A stretch of 64,000 nt of DNA from Hyposmocoma kahamanoa (Eukaryota > Arthropoda > Insecta > Lepidoptera > Cosmopterigidae), in contig NW_020653945.1 of the NCBI RefSeq assembly GCF_003589595.1, forward strand, positions 24,412,361 to 24,476,360, in the 5' to 3' direction. The notes below the pieces were generated by a model, which made no database searches, was not told where the DNA came from, and was given only the letters and a program-made list of their open reading frames with translations. A program made the translations under genes and the position numbers. This document shows, in pieces, positions 1 to 11,560 of this stretch. Each line of letters starts with the position of its first letter. The stretch's first letter is position 1.

Positions 1-484
1 ATTAACTCAAATAATTAATAACAACTCAAAGTAAACATTCACAAAATAATGGTAAGTATCTCAAATCAAATATGTGACTATTAATAATAAATCCAACTTA
101 ATTTAACATTCACATTATGTTATCATATATTAATTTTTATTATTATTTATCAATATTAAAATATTTATTTTAATTTTATTACTTTTCTTTTCGTTAATTT
201 TTATGTATCCTATATCAAATTGATAAAAACTCTTGCACCGAATAGAAGCTTTTTAATAATAAATAATTTTTTAATGCATGTTTCAATTTATCTATATTAG
301 TTTCTGTTTTTATATGTTCTGATATTTTATTATAAGTTTTTACCGCCATTGCAAAGGGCCCTAAGTGAACTAAATTTAATTTTGAAGTTGGGGGGCTAAT
401 CTTTGGCGTGGACGCAAATTATCTGGCCTATCGTACTGTGGGAAAAAGTACATCTTTTTTTTTGACAAAATACTTATTTTTTAT
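1..484. other. Unannotated AT-rich sequence
   Basis: Strongly AT-rich sequence with short A/T runs. No frame, inverted repeat or known repeat was recognised. Confidence 0.5.
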
Positions 485-662
485 TTATATTATATTGAAT
501 AAATAAGAAATATAAATAAATATTAGACAATATCACATGCATTGCTCTGATCCCAAAGTAAGTAGCTAAAGCACTTGTGTTATGGACATCGGAAACAACG
601 ACGATACCACTAACACCCAGACCCGAGACAATATAGAAAAGTTAGTTTATCTACACACATAT
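485..662 (-). mobile_element. SINE type 2, body and tail (split copy)
   Basis: Read on the minus strand this is the body and AT-rich tail of a SINE whose full copy is at 51182-51410. Shared landmarks are TCTGATCCCAAAGTAAG, AAGCACTTGTGTTATGG and CACCCAGACCCGAGAC. The tRNA-like head that should follow directly is displaced about 475 bp to 1138-1224, so the copy appears interrupted. The family is known only from comparison within this window. Confidence 0.75.
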
Positions 663-1137
663 CATAAACCCTCTATGATGTGTTCAAAAACCGTAAATTA
701 CGGCCAGCATAAAGATAAACTGTTTTGTTAGAACAAATTTCTTATCTGTGAAAATGTTATTATTGCTTCCTATTAACATCGAATTCGATTTTATTATGAC
801 ATTAAATTTGGAACATCTCTGAAATACAAAACAATTTAATTCGACCTCAATTCTAATATTAGTCGAGATGAAGTTTTATTAGAAATGAAATGTCAATAGC
901 AAACAATTTTGACAAATTTCACACGTTACTTAATATCGAACGATATGATAGTTGGGGCCGACTCTAGTTTGTCTATAAATTAAATAAATAGTACGGTTGT
1001 GCCACATGCGTGAGAAAAGTTTTTATTTGTCGCCATTTCGCCAGTCGTAACATGCAGTTCCTGAACACTTCACAGAGAGCTTATAATATGTGTGTAGATA
1101 AAGCAGTGTATGTAACTGTACATAATTAGGCATTAAA
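663..1137. repeat. Segment separating the two SINE halves; contains repeat X
   Basis: The right part (about 1015-1137) matches 60655-60795 closely, from the 'agtttttatttgt' start to the 'gcattaaaacactcg' end, so it is a dispersed repeat (repeat X). The left part (663-1014) was not recognised. The motif ATATGTGTGTAGATAAA at about 1086 is the inverse of TTTATCTACACACATAT at about 647, which gives a short inverted repeat around the segment. Confidence 0.55.
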
Positions 1138-1224
1138 ACACTCGGCTGGGGATCGAACCCGGGACCTCAGAGATGGCAACACCATGAAAACCAGTGTGCA
1201 GGCCACGCGACCACGGAGGCCGTC
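1138..1224 (-). mobile_element. SINE type 2, tRNA-like head
   Basis: The minus strand reads a tRNA-like promoter: GCCTCCGTGGTCGCGTGGC near the A-box position and GGTTCGATCCCC as a B box. It matches the head of the complete copy at 51182-51410. It is a SINE promoter fragment and not a tRNA gene: a long unpaired insert lies between the boxes and there is no cloverleaf. Confidence 0.7.
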
Positions 1225-1740
1225 AAGTATGTTAATATTAATTATGGTTGTATTTATTGTAAATGAGAATTCGGTTTATTACATTATTACGGGCGTAGTG
1301 TATTTAATTAAATGTACAAATTAAGATCAAACTATAGATTTTTTTGTCATTCCAGTACTTGAAGTCATTTGTCTATTCATTCTATTCATCCATTCAGTAT
1401 TAACCCTATACAGTGTCTCAACTAAACATTATCTATGAAACCTAAAACGTTTTATCTAAGTAAGACAATATCGTAAGCAGGTTAATGCAACGTATCACCG
1501 GCTTCATACTAAACGGCAAGATATTACTATTATATATTTCTAACTCCATTAGCTGAACAAAGAGCTTCTCGATATCTTACTCTCGCTTTTGTATAAATAA
1601 AGAGTTCCATTATACAACTACGTTATAATCTATATTTATGACGTTAGCAAACCGCACTTAATAACGTAAAATTGGTTTGACACTACTCATTCATAATACC
1701 GATTTAAAACGCGCAAGAAGCTTTTTTTATAATATCAAGT
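1225..1740. other. Unannotated sequence
   Basis: AT-rich, with no frame above background and no recognised repeat. Confidence 0.45.
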
Positions 1741-1985
1741 GACGAGGCAAGCTACACGCCTGTCCATAACAGTTGCAATGCCACTCAGAGCTTTAAATCG
1801 CAAGGCAATCGCCACTGCGCCAGTTACCCTAAGACATAAGTTGACATGTCCTAAGTGCCTATAATTTCACCAGCACCTTTACCTTCAAAACCGGAACGCA
1901 GTTATGCTCACATTGACTGCTTGACGGCAGAAATAGATAAAGTATTGTCATACTTCCCTGGACAAACTCTTTCACAAACTGCTGC
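1741..1985 (+). repeat. R300 interspersed repeat, copy 1
   Basis: Near full-length member of the R300 family, the commonest repeat in the window. Landmarks in order: ACACGCCTGTCCATAACAG, CACTCAGAGCTTTAAATCGC, ATAAGTTGACA, CCTTCAAAACCGGAACGCAG, GACGGCAGAAATAGATA, CTTCCCTGGACAAACTC. It has no coding frame and no clear pol III boxes. The class is unknown. Confidence 0.8.
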
Positions 1986-2099
1986 TAAGATTGCCCTTTG
2001 TAAATAAATGTTTGTTCATGTTTATCGTTCTTGATTCTTCTTCTTGAGGTACTGGATCTCATACTATACTATACTATTGGGGTTATCTGTATTTTAGAT

Positions 2100-2440
2100 A
2101 CAGCTGCACGGAACAAGGATCTTGTGCTCAGGTTGAACCATTTCCGGAGATTCTTAAGCAACGAAGTACGACTTCTTCCACGTGGTCATTATCTCTGGAT
2201 TTTTCCTTGCATTAATCGGAGCAGGTCGTATTTATCAATACGCATTATAAGACCAAAGTACTGTAGCTTGCATTTTTTTTTATTCAACATCTGCAATACT
2301 TTTTCATTGGATCCTATCCGTCCATGATATTTTCAAAATTCTTCTAAGTACCCACATTTCGAAGGTCTCTAAGCGGTTGCTCATATTTTGAGTTAAGGTC
2401 CAGGACTCTAGGCTATACAGAACAGCCGAAAACACCTAGC
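2100..2440 (-). pseudogene. RTE-like LINE, C-terminal reverse transcriptase remnant
   Basis: Minus-strand translation gives ESWTLTQNMSNRLETFEMW, then VLRRILKISWTDRI, then after a frame change KLQYFGLIMRIDKYDLLRLM and RRSRTSLLKNLRKW. The order (ESWTLT, LE-FEMW-RR-LKISWTDR, Y-GH-MR analogue, R-SLLKNLR-W) is the familiar C-terminal tail of RTE-like non-LTR retrotransposons in arthropods. At least two frameshifts are needed, so it is dead. No catalytic RT motif is included. Confidence 0.75.
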
Positions 2441-2900
2441 AACGTGCCAAATGGTAGAGAGAGATTCTTCCAAACTCGATCACTTTCAATATATACATAT
2501 GTCGATAATATCATAGATTTCAGTAACCTGAAAGAGATAAACGAATGAATTTCGTGGTCACTGCCAAGTAGTTGCATTTTTAATATCATCTGGGATATAT
2601 TGTAGAAGCGTTATATCATAAACAAAGTTGTTATTAATCAGATCTATTACTTCAAAAGCAAAACATAGGAGTCCATATGGAGGATCAAGTCTATCTCATC
2701 ACGTGACATAATCAGTTAAACAAAATTAAACACGACCCTACAATCAATCCACGTCTGTCAGTCTTGTATAACAAGATGGCATCAAAACAGGTAAAAACAA
2801 CTTCTAACTATTGCTAATAATACACAACATAATTGCAGAAAAGGGAAACGGGTGGTTTACCATTTTTAAACTTGTCGGATTATAATAAGTGGTTTCGTAA
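2441..2900. other. Unannotated sequence upstream of LINE A
   Basis: No recognised feature. The 5' limit of LINE A is not visible and may lie near 2890-3000, where base composition changes. Confidence 0.4.
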
Positions 2901-5900
2901 AGGCGGCCTCACACGGTCCGTGATTTTACAGATCTCCTGACGTAGCCGACAATAACCGACAGTCACGCTTTGCCCTCGCCCATTTCATATTAATACTTCG
3001 CCAATTGCAGGATGACCACTTACCGCCACTCATCGGTCCCGCCCATTTACAACGCCGCTATTTTAATTGGCTCCCCATTCGCTACGCATTGACCTTTGCA
3101 CCGCTACAAACGCGACTGTGTTACCATGGAGGAGCCACGTTAGAGGAGTGCAACCTAATGTTAAGACTGCGGAACGTGGGATTTCACCTTTACTTAATAC
3201 TGTACCAGCTTACGTAACATACGTACATTCTTGTTCAAGCAGTACAATTCAAACTGATTGTTCGTTGTTCCTTCGTTCAAATAGAAAAATGCCTTACGAT
3301 TACCTACCTACATTACACGACAACAGAAAAGTCTAATCGTTTCCATGTAGTACATCAAAATATTCAAGGCTTTTCTGGCAAAATATTAGAAATAAGTCTT
3401 TTTTTGCACAATATTTCCGTTGACGTGTTTTGTGTTACAGAACACTGGCTGAAAGATTACGAAGCCATTAACAATATAGAAAATTATGTAATAGTCAGTT
3501 CGTTCATAAGAAAGAGCTTAAGTAGAGGCGGATCCATGATTATTATTAAGCGTAACTTAAAATTTAAAGAGCGTAAGGATATCACAAATCTTTCTACTGA
3601 ACGAACTATTGAGATTTCATGTGTGGAATTGGATCAGTTTGTCGTCTTATGTGTATACAGGCCCCCCTCTGCTAATTTTAACGAGTTTGAATTAATTATG
3701 GAAGACAGTTTAAAGCGGATTTTTCCAACAAAAAAAAAACGTAGTAATATGTGGAGATTTCAATGTAAACCTGTTGGAAAACTGTTCTACTTCTGCAAGA
3801 CTCATTAATTTATTTCAAAGTTTTAACTTGATTAATCTTTTTTTAGAACCAACTCGCATTACTGCCTCCTCTTCTACTTGTATTGATAACATCTTTTGTA
3901 ACACAGACGCAGTGTCTAAATCAATAATAAATTGCTTAAGATCCGACCATAGTGGCCAATTGGCTTCTTTTAATTGTAAAATGAGCAAGAAGGTAGACCA
4001 ATTTCTCTGCAGACCGATTACCACAGAACGAATAATTAGATTTCAAAATAATATCGGCAACAGTTTAAATTCCCTATCCCATATACCGGAGGATCCAAAT
4101 ACTTTATATAACACGATATTTGGTTTAATTAAAAATGAATTTGACAATATATTTAAATCGAAAACATTAACTTTCCATAGAGAGACTAAATTCAACGACT
4201 GGGCAACAGTATGTATTCATAAGAGTAGGTCTCGTTTGTATGAGCTATATGCTATGAATACTTATAATACTAATTCCAATTTCATAGAATATGTTAGAAT
4301 TTATTCGAAAATATTTAAAAAAGTTTGTGTAGCTGCTAAGGTTAAGTTTCACAGCGACAAAATTAGACAATCGATAAATAAATCTAAAACTACTTGGAGC
4401 ATAATAAATAAAGAGTCAGGCAGGGTTAAACTACACGATAGAGATATAGTTTTAGAATTAGACAGCAAACTTATAAAATCTAAAGATAAAGTAGCCCAAG
4501 CTTTTGAATCGTTCTTTTCGGAAATTGCTGTGAACACTACAAAATCATTAAATTCCTCCCCTTCACTTGCTATTGATCTCCTAAAGGAAAATGTTAACGT
4601 TTGTGGCAGTTTATTTAATTTTCGTCATGTTAATCCACAAGACATCATAAAAGCTTTTAAGTCAATACATGTTAAAAAAACTGAAGATCTCTGGGGCATA
4701 CCAACTAAAGTTATAGACTCAGTTATTAATCTCATTTCCCCACAGTTAGCTGTAGCTTTCAATAGGTGCGTTGACGAAGGTGTTTTTCCCGATTTAATGA
4801 AATACAGCAAGGTTATTCCCTTATTCAAAAGCGGTAGGAAAGTTGATCCTAGCAACTATAGGCCCATTTCAATTTTACCAGCTTTAAGTAAAATATTCGA
4901 AAAGGTTATGCTAACTCAATTACTGTCCTATTTCGGTAGGAATCATATTTTTCATAGTGAACAATACGGGTTTACTAGTGGTAGATCGACTAGCGATGCG
5001 GGGGTGGCGTTACTAAAACACATCTTTGATGCTTGGGAAAGGTCTCAGAACGCTATTGGTGTTTTCTGTGACCTCTCAAAGGCATTTGATTGCGTTGATC
5101 ATAATACTCTTATTAGTAAGCTGGAACATTACGGTGTAAATGGCAAGGCGTCGAAACTTGTCTCGTCATATCTCAACGGTAGAATTCAGAAAGTAGGCAT
5201 AAATGGAGCGACTTCTTTGGGTTCTCCAGTAAAAATGGGTGTTCCGCAGGGCTCAATACTCGGACCTTTCTTATTTCTGATTTATATTAATGATCTGCTA
5301 TTCTTTGTTAAGGACCATTGCGAAATAGTGTTGTTTGCTGATGACACATCCTTGATTTTTAAAACAGACAGACATGACATTAACTATGACCGTATTAATG
5401 ATACCCTCTCTAAAGTAGTTTATTGGTTTAATGCTAACAATTTATTGCTTAATGCCAAGAAGACAAAATGTGTTAAATTTGAATTACCTAACGTAAAATC
5501 GACTAGTCCAAGCATAGAAATAAACGGAGAAAAGTTAGACCTTGTTAATAAAGCAGTCTTCTTGGGAGTGACCTTAGATAGTAAACTTCAGTGGTTTCCA
5601 CATATATCGTCCCTGGCCAGCAGATTAAGCTCCGCTGCATACGCAGTCCGCAGAATACGTGAGCTTACCGATGTTAGTACTTGTAGACTAGTTTACTTTA
5701 GTTACTTCCATAGTATAATGTCCTACGGGATTCTCATGTGGGGTAAAGCGGCAGATATTCAAACCATATTTGTATTGCAAAAACGAGCGATTCGTTCTGT
5801 GTACCGTCTAGGCTCTCGGGTATCTCTCAGAGAAAAGTTTAAGGAGACTGGTATCATGACTGTGGCATCACAGTACATTTACTCAAATATTTTATATGCC

Positions 5901-6372
5901 CGTAAAAATATACATAATTTCAATAAGAAAGAAGATATCCATAATATTAACCTTAGAGCTAAGTCCAAACTCATGGTACCACGATTTCGTTTAACCAAGG
6001 TAAACAACTCTTTTATGGGGAGCTGTATACGTTTTTACAATAAGATTCCGGAGCATATATTAAGTTTATCATTTCCTAAGTTTAAAAACTACATTAAAAA
6101 TATTTTGATCGAAAAATCATATTACAAAATTGAAGACTACGTGTTAGATAAAGATGTATGGAAAGACGACATGGCTCCTGAATCCACACAAATTTGATTC
6201 AAAATGTATTCCATAGCATTTAAGTTTATTTGAAAAGAGCAATCCCTAGAGTTTCTTGCTCGTTCTTCTCAGGGAGGTCACCGTAGTGAACGAGCAGTAC
6301 CTTAAATGTGACGTTTTCAAGTGTAAATTTATTTTACCTATGGAATAAATCATCTTTGACTTTGACTTTGAC
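2900..6372 (+). mobile_element. LINE family A, near full-length non-LTR retrotransposon
   Basis: A CR1/Jockey-group non-LTR retrotransposon (clade placed by general resemblance only). It carries an endonuclease and reverse transcriptase frame, a 3' untranslated region of about 175 bp, and a terminal array of three TTTGAC units at 6355-6372, the short-repeat type of tail typical of CR1-group elements. A second copy at 32275-32940 shares the last ~660 bp with only a few per cent visible difference, so the family was active fairly recently. The 5' limit is approximate. No gag-like ORF1 is recognisable upstream of the endonuclease; an open stretch at 3005-3217 is unassigned. Confidence 0.85.
3332..6197 (+). 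pseudogene. LINE A endonuclease-reverse transcriptase frame, one frameshift
   Basis: Encodes the apurinic-type endonuclease plus reverse transcriptase used for target-primed integration. The frame opens at 3218 with no early ATG; endonuclease similarity starts near 3341 (VHQNIQGFSGK) and the first ATG is at 3404. The first block has FCVTEHW and VLCVYRPPS, and runs on in the wrong frame after an A10 run at 3730-3739. In the other frame the missing motif VVICGDFNVNLLE appears at once, followed by the endonuclease histidine motif RSDHSG. The RT follows to the stop at 6195-6197. Counting residues from 3774: D433 in DLSKAFD, GVPQGSILGPFLF at 489, and FADD with D523 and D524. The C-terminus (IMSYGILMWGKAAD, RFYNKIPEH) is of CR1/Jockey type. 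One extra or two missing adenines would explain the break; otherwise the frame is open for more than 900 codons. Confidence 0.88.
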
Positions 6373-7161
6373 TACTGCAGTCATTTGGGAGCTACGATAC
6401 TACAGACAAACATGCAGTTATACAGACAAACAGACAAAGGTTTCAAACTTACAAATCCCCTCTTTTTGTGTCTGGGTTTAAAAGTTGTAAGATGTCCATT
6501 TGTGATAAAATGAATGTTTGATCACAAAAAACGTATCTTATCTCATATATTAGAAAAGGGACTTCGCAAAGACCCAGCAAATCGACAGTAGAATGTCTCT
6601 GGGTATGATTCTTCATATCTAAATGTATATATGTATATATATCATCATTATTGCCGTGTATCTGACACTAACAAGAATTATGAACAAAACATAACATTTC
6701 CCAAACATCATTATTGTGATTTCCCTTAAACTATTTTTGGGAATAGTGTAGTTCTCTGTACTCATCCGAAGTCAACAGCATGGAACTTGTGGAATTGATT
6801 GTACTCCATATCCTTTTTTTATTACTTAATAGCTTCACAAGACCAGCTTAACATCATAAAAATTAAGCTGAATAAAAAAAATCATTTGTGAAAAATGCTT
6901 AGTCCACTTAAAAATAAGGTTGGCAATAAATGTGCGTGGCCATTAGGGCCGGTATAAATTTCTTATAGCGGTCCAAATAGGATCGTTCGATCCACCTGTC
7001 GTTATGGCCAGGAAGAATCGCCTTTAGACGATTATTTTTGGTAAGCTTCAATGTGGTAATGGATCGAGTACATGGAGAAGTAAGTACTTGTATATTCAAA
7101 TCTCAAAAAAACTCATCTAAAAAAGTGCAGATTTTTATGAGAACTTCAAATAGCCTTAACT
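6373..7161. other. Unannotated sequence
   Basis: AT-rich with a short TATATATG run near 6620. No coding or repeat signal was recognised. Confidence 0.45.
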
Positions 7162-7385
7162 GCCTCCGTGGCCGAACGGTTACCACGCCGGACTGACACG
7201 CAGAGGTCCCAGGTTCGATTCCCGGGCCGGGAGAAATATTTGTATGGCCTACAATTATTTCTCTCGTGAGTTTGGGTGTAATTTGTGGTTGTCTATATGT
7301 GTGTCCATGGCACCCGCGACACAGGGTTTCCCTAGTGCGGGGCTATGTTGAGTGTGTGCGTTATTTATTATTTATTATTATTTAT
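7162..7385 (+). mobile_element. SINE type 1, full copy
   Basis: tRNA-derived SINE. The head carries an A-box-like TGGCCGAACGG and a B box GGTTCGATTCC. The body reads TTTCTCTCGTGAGTTTGGGT, GTGGTTGTCTAT and GTGCGGGGCTATGTTGAGTG. The tail is a TTATT repeat. The head resembles serine or leucine tRNA in outline, but the anticodon region does not fold. Other copies are at 24487, 27479, 48447 and 58033 (minus strand). Confidence 0.85.
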
Positions 7386-7657
7386 GGTTAAAAGTATGTA
7401 ATTCTTAACGAACATTAATATAATACATTTATTTAACCGGTATATCGTTACGATCTCTTTGTTTAACTCTTCCGTAATAAAGATAAGGCAATCTCTAGAC
7501 GTTAGAGACTTTTTACGCTGATTGAACTAATTATTCTTAAAGTTTCTTTTGGATTTGAAACGACAGCGCGATAATATGAAATGTTATCAACGTAGGAGTT
7601 ATCAGTTGAAGAAAGAATTTACTTCAAAACATTAGCTAAACTTTTTAAGTTAACTAC

Positions 7658-7931
7658 ATTGACTTACAAATAAATGGACGACGGGTCTAATACAAAAACC
7701 ACGAAAAAAATGTCCCAAGTCAACCTATTTAAACGTAGTGACATATAAAGAATATGAAAAAGCTAAAACGTTGAATTTAAATTGTAATGTCATCGCAGCA
7801 CTGTCTAATTTTGCTTGCTTCGCTGTCAGTCGAACAAACGAAGACTAAAGCGTGAATGACGCTCTGTATACGATTTTAACGCCCTATAAGCTCGGACACT
7901 TTTTAGCGCGGACCCGACGTCCATATTCAAT
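7658..7931. mobile_element. MITE W, copy 1 (right terminus damaged)
   Basis: About 270 bp shared with 38826-39051. The left terminus ATTGACTTACAA is intact. The right one, which in the other copy is its exact inverse, has lost about eight bases and reads TCAATGG. Internal landmarks: GGACGACGGGTCTAATAC, ATGTCCCAAGTCAACC, TTTTTAGCGCGGACCCGACG. It is non-coding. Confidence 0.75.
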
Positions 7932-9660
7932 GGTTAACTATAAATTTATTTTAATATAACTTAATCTAATAAAATACAAGTAAAACAAATGTGAATAAAG
8001 CTAGGCAATATACTTCTTAATAGGCATTAAGAAGGGAATCTAATTATACATTCTTCATAGTACAGCTATACATTTTAATATCAGAGCCTAATGTGTAATT
8101 GCGATGCCTAAACTGAGTAAATGTGTATCTACATTTTAGGCATCGTTTTGGGCAAATTTCTTTATATTGCAGCTAAAAAAGAGATTTTCTATATTTAACA
8201 ATAAAATAACTAGTAGTTATAAATCAATGATTACCTAATATAACAATAATTATGAAACAAATTCCAGCAAGCCCTCTGTTTCATTGTAAGTTTTACTCTT
8301 AAGCCACAATTTGACGGGCTTTTTACACTGTATTTTATTCATAGCGAAATAGAGTTTAATTTAAAGTAAAGAAAAGTACCAAGGAAGCAAAAGAATCTAT
8401 GCGAGTGTGCTCTGCGGAGTTGTGTACGAGATGAAAAGGTCGTCTCGAGTCGAGTCAAATCGAGTCGTCTGTGGTTGGTTAAAGTGAGGAATTAAATGGA
8501 GTAATTGAGCGCTTTTTCAAAATTATTTGTTGGGTAACAGTAGCCATACTATTCAATAATTAATCAATGAAATTAACAATCATTTTGTTGAGTCTATTTT
8601 AAGTCAATTCTGAAATTTACTTACAAAATTTATTTAGTCACAGTTGCGGTTGCGAATTGCAGCTTCGGTATGACATCGCGGTTAACTTGCATAGTATCTC
8701 CATATGCACTAAACATGACTGCAGGTAATTGCTCGCTTAGTTGTGAAATTTAAATTTCCATTGCGCAACCCTGCGTACATCTTAACCTGGTTTATCTTCT
8801 GACCGAGCACGACTTGCAGATTCATTCGACAAGTCATTGAGAAACAGCGCCCAGGTATCGTGTTTTTTGTCATTAGCTAGTAAAATTAGTTTTCCTAAAA
8901 GTCCTAGTTATAGGCGCTCCAGTAATGTTTCTGATACCTCTATATTTTCAAAATTTTCTCACGAAATGTGTAAAAACTTTACGTTAATATAAATCATATT
9001 TTTTGCAAACTACGTCTTCTTCCTTCTTTATCGGTGGTTAAAATTTAAAAACAGACAGTGATTTATTAATTATTAATGGTCAGTTGAAAACTAAACCATT
9101 TGCTTTTTATTAATGTCTCCTATATAGGATAACATTTGGGTCCAAAAGCAATTCAAAACTTCCATTACAGAGCCTTGCACTCATCTTGACCTGTTTCCTT
9201 CCTCTGACCAAGCATTACTTGCGGATTTTACCGGGAAAGTATTTTTATTCCAATATTAATAACCGGGTTTTCGCTGACTCAGAGTTGGTGACAAAAAATA
9301 ACCTTTAAATGAGAGAGTGGAAACAAAATGGGATTTTTTTGACATTTATGAGATTTGGGGTATCTTGAAGTCTGAACTTATACATAAATCGATCTGATAT
9401 ATGTTTAGTAGTGTAGTGGTAAAGCTCAACTTGTCCATTGCTTGATCAAGATCTTCCGTATTTGTGTCATCCACCACGATCTTGCGCTATCCCTTATCTA
9501 TGTCTAGCGATTTTGACGATGTCTTCTACCCGGTAACCTATCACAAACTCGATTTTTTTCCGAAATACCGTTTGTTCGAATTTTCATTACATCGAAAAGC
9601 CAATTATAACGAAACCGTTATTCTTTCAGGATATATTGGATGTCTATCGCAAAAACACGG
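7932..9660. other. Unannotated sequence with one diverged internal duplication
   Basis: No gene was seen. About 80 bp at 8755-8835 and 9160-9240 resemble each other (both run through a TCATCTTGACCTG-like block, CTGACC and CTTGC-GATT), suggesting an old unclassified repeat. Confidence 0.4.
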
Positions 9661-9692
9661 TTAGGTTCGGTTAGGTTAGGTTAAGTTAGGTT
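9660..9692 (+). repeat. Short degenerate TTAGG-type run
   Basis: About six tandem pentamers of the type TTAGG with variants TTCGG and TTAAG. TTAGG is the usual insect telomere unit; such short interstitial runs are common and need not mark an old telomere. Confidence 0.6.
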
Positions 9693-9800
9693 GAAAAGAA
9701 AAACATTTTCCTCTCAAAATTGCTTCAGAGGTTATGAAAATTCGAGAAAACGTTATTTCTGGAAAATGTCATTTCGAACTACTGATAGGTAACAAAATAT

Positions 9801-9802
<2 letters not shown>

Positions 9803-9858
<56 letters not shown>

Positions 9859-9869
9859 GCACGCGCACG

Positions 9870-9903
<34 letters not shown>
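9803..9903. repeat. (CA)n microsatellite
   Basis: About 100 bp of AC dinucleotides with a central block interrupted by GC steps (ACGCGCACGC). A compound, probably polymorphic microsatellite. Confidence 0.97.
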
Positions 9904-9908
<5 letters not shown>

Positions 9909-10040
9909 TACGGGAAAAGGACATACTTTATGTTACGTTGCATTAAAACATGTTTTGTATGATTTCTTGTGTAAGTAAATAAATAAAAAATTACAATTTC
10001 ATGTTATATTTTGATACGACGCAATTACGCCTACTTTAAC

Positions 10041-11007
10041 CAGTATTACAACTTTGTTCACCTTCAAATATTCATTTGCCCGTCTGGCCGTGTGGTGCAA
10101 GATGATACGACGTTTACGGTTGTTTTTATAGAGTTTGTCAATAACTTCCTGCAAACAAATGGTCGTGTACCAATCACTATTCACGGTACAACGATTCCCC
10201 AAAGCAACAATAGCAACGTGTTCAGTTTTGTTAAAAAAGAAGCAATCATCCGCTTAGAGGCACTTTGCATGCGCGCCACTTTGGTTGGTTTCGGCTCATC
10301 TCGAAAAACCCATACGCTCGATTGCTGCTGTGTTTTGGGATCATAACTATAAATCCATGTTTCGTTACCTGTTACTATGTCCCACACTAAATTTGACGCC
10401 CTTTCGTTGAATCTGGTAAGCATGGCATTGCACGATAGGTTTTTTGAGCCTCAGTCAAATTATGTGGGATCCACCGAGAGCACAGCTTTTTCACACCCAA
10501 ATGTTTGTGTAGTATTGATTGTATTTGACTTATGCCTATGGCTAAAGATGCCCAAGAATCTCATGGTATCTCACATGCCTGTGTGTTTGATCATACGGCG
10601 CACATCATCGATGTTTTTGGTGTTCACGGCAGTGGACGGGCGACTATCACGAAATTCGTCACTGAGATTCACACAACCGCGTTTGAATTCTGTAAATCAG
10701 CTGTAAATAGTCGTCTTGCATGGTGCTTCATCGCCAAAAGCAGTTTGAAGCCAAGCGAAGATCCGTTGAGCTGTTCAATTACACTTAAAGTCGTAGAAAA
10801 TCATACTACGAAAATTTTCACTAGTTAAATTCATGGTGATGTAGACTACAAATTTCTAAATTGACGCCACAATATAAAAACAAGTGACAGTCAGATGAAA
10901 CAAACTGTATTCTACAGCCATAGAGCTCCATTTTCAAATGTATAATTACTATTTAAATATTTGTTATGTAAGTGGCCTATTATGTGGCGTAAACTTATAG
11001 TGCGCCC
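10041..11007 (-). pseudogene. Mariner-like transposase, decayed copy 1
   Basis: The minus strand encodes a mariner DD34D transposase in pieces. From the right end: the helix-turn-helix part (FGDEAPCKTTIY, EFKRGCVNLSDEFRDSRPS), then NAMLTRFNERASNLVWDIVT, GNETWIYSYD, VWVFRDEPKPTK, NSDWYTTICL and RKRRIIL. The first catalytic aspartate, normally in GDETWI, is asparagine (codon at 10364-10366). The segment holding the second aspartate (DNASS) is deleted after RRIILHH, and similarity stops near 10050 before the third. The right terminus TTATAGTGCGCCC lies at 10995-11007 and matches mariner copy 2. No left terminal repeat was found, so the copy is 3'-truncated relative to the gene. It cannot encode an active enzyme. 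Confidence 0.85.
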
Positions 11008-11560
11008 AATGTACGTTCGGCTGTATGTATGTTTTTTGATTACTCCGTCAGTTGTAGACCGATTTTGAAAACTCTTTTTTTTTTAAAAGGGTGCACTCTT
11101 GTGGTAGTTTCATTGTCACCAAGTCGGAATTTGATGAGGAAATCCCGTTAAAAACGAGGAAAATTCTCAAATTTTATGGGCATGGCAGTGTATTCACACA
11201 TTTCTCCATCAATTGTGAATCGATTTTGAAAATTATTTTTTTGTTTTAAAAGGGTGTATTCTCGAGGTGGTCCCTGATGCCGATGAAGCTGTTCCGGGTG
11301 CGTTTCGGCTATCATAAACTACTAATTATTTTCCGCAAATAAAAATCGATTGTTCACTTGACACAATACATGTAATCAACAATTCACCGTCACCATGACA
11401 ACCATAAAAGAAGTATAAAATGTATAAAGGAGTTTGTAACAGTCCCACTGTCACCAAGAAGTCAGAATCGGATGAGGTGATCGCATGAAAATCGAAAAAA
11501 CTAATAAGCAAACTTTGGAGGTCGGTTGCTTTTTCAATTAAAAAGTTACAATTATTCAAA
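11008..11560. repeat. Diverged repeated units
   Basis: Two units, starting near 11050 and 11205, share GTAGACCGATTTTGAAAA-like and TTTTAAAAGGGTG blocks; a third partial unit near 11440 repeats CACTGTCACCAAG. No gene was seen. Confidence 0.5.

Noticed and set aside
3005..3336. Open frames as ORF1 of LINE A
   Set aside because: Two overlapping short frames without gag-like motifs; they may be 5' UTR. Not supportable as a protein.
7162..7235. tRNA gene in the head of SINE type 1
   Set aside because: A and B boxes are present but no cloverleaf forms, the sequence recurs with the same SINE body in several places, and the boxes are followed by a TTATT-tailed element.
9734..9946. Open frame through the CA repeat
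   Set aside because: The peptide is a TH/AH repeat produced by the microsatellite.
10011..10828. Plus-strand open frames
   Set aside because: They are antisense to the mariner transposase on the minus strand.
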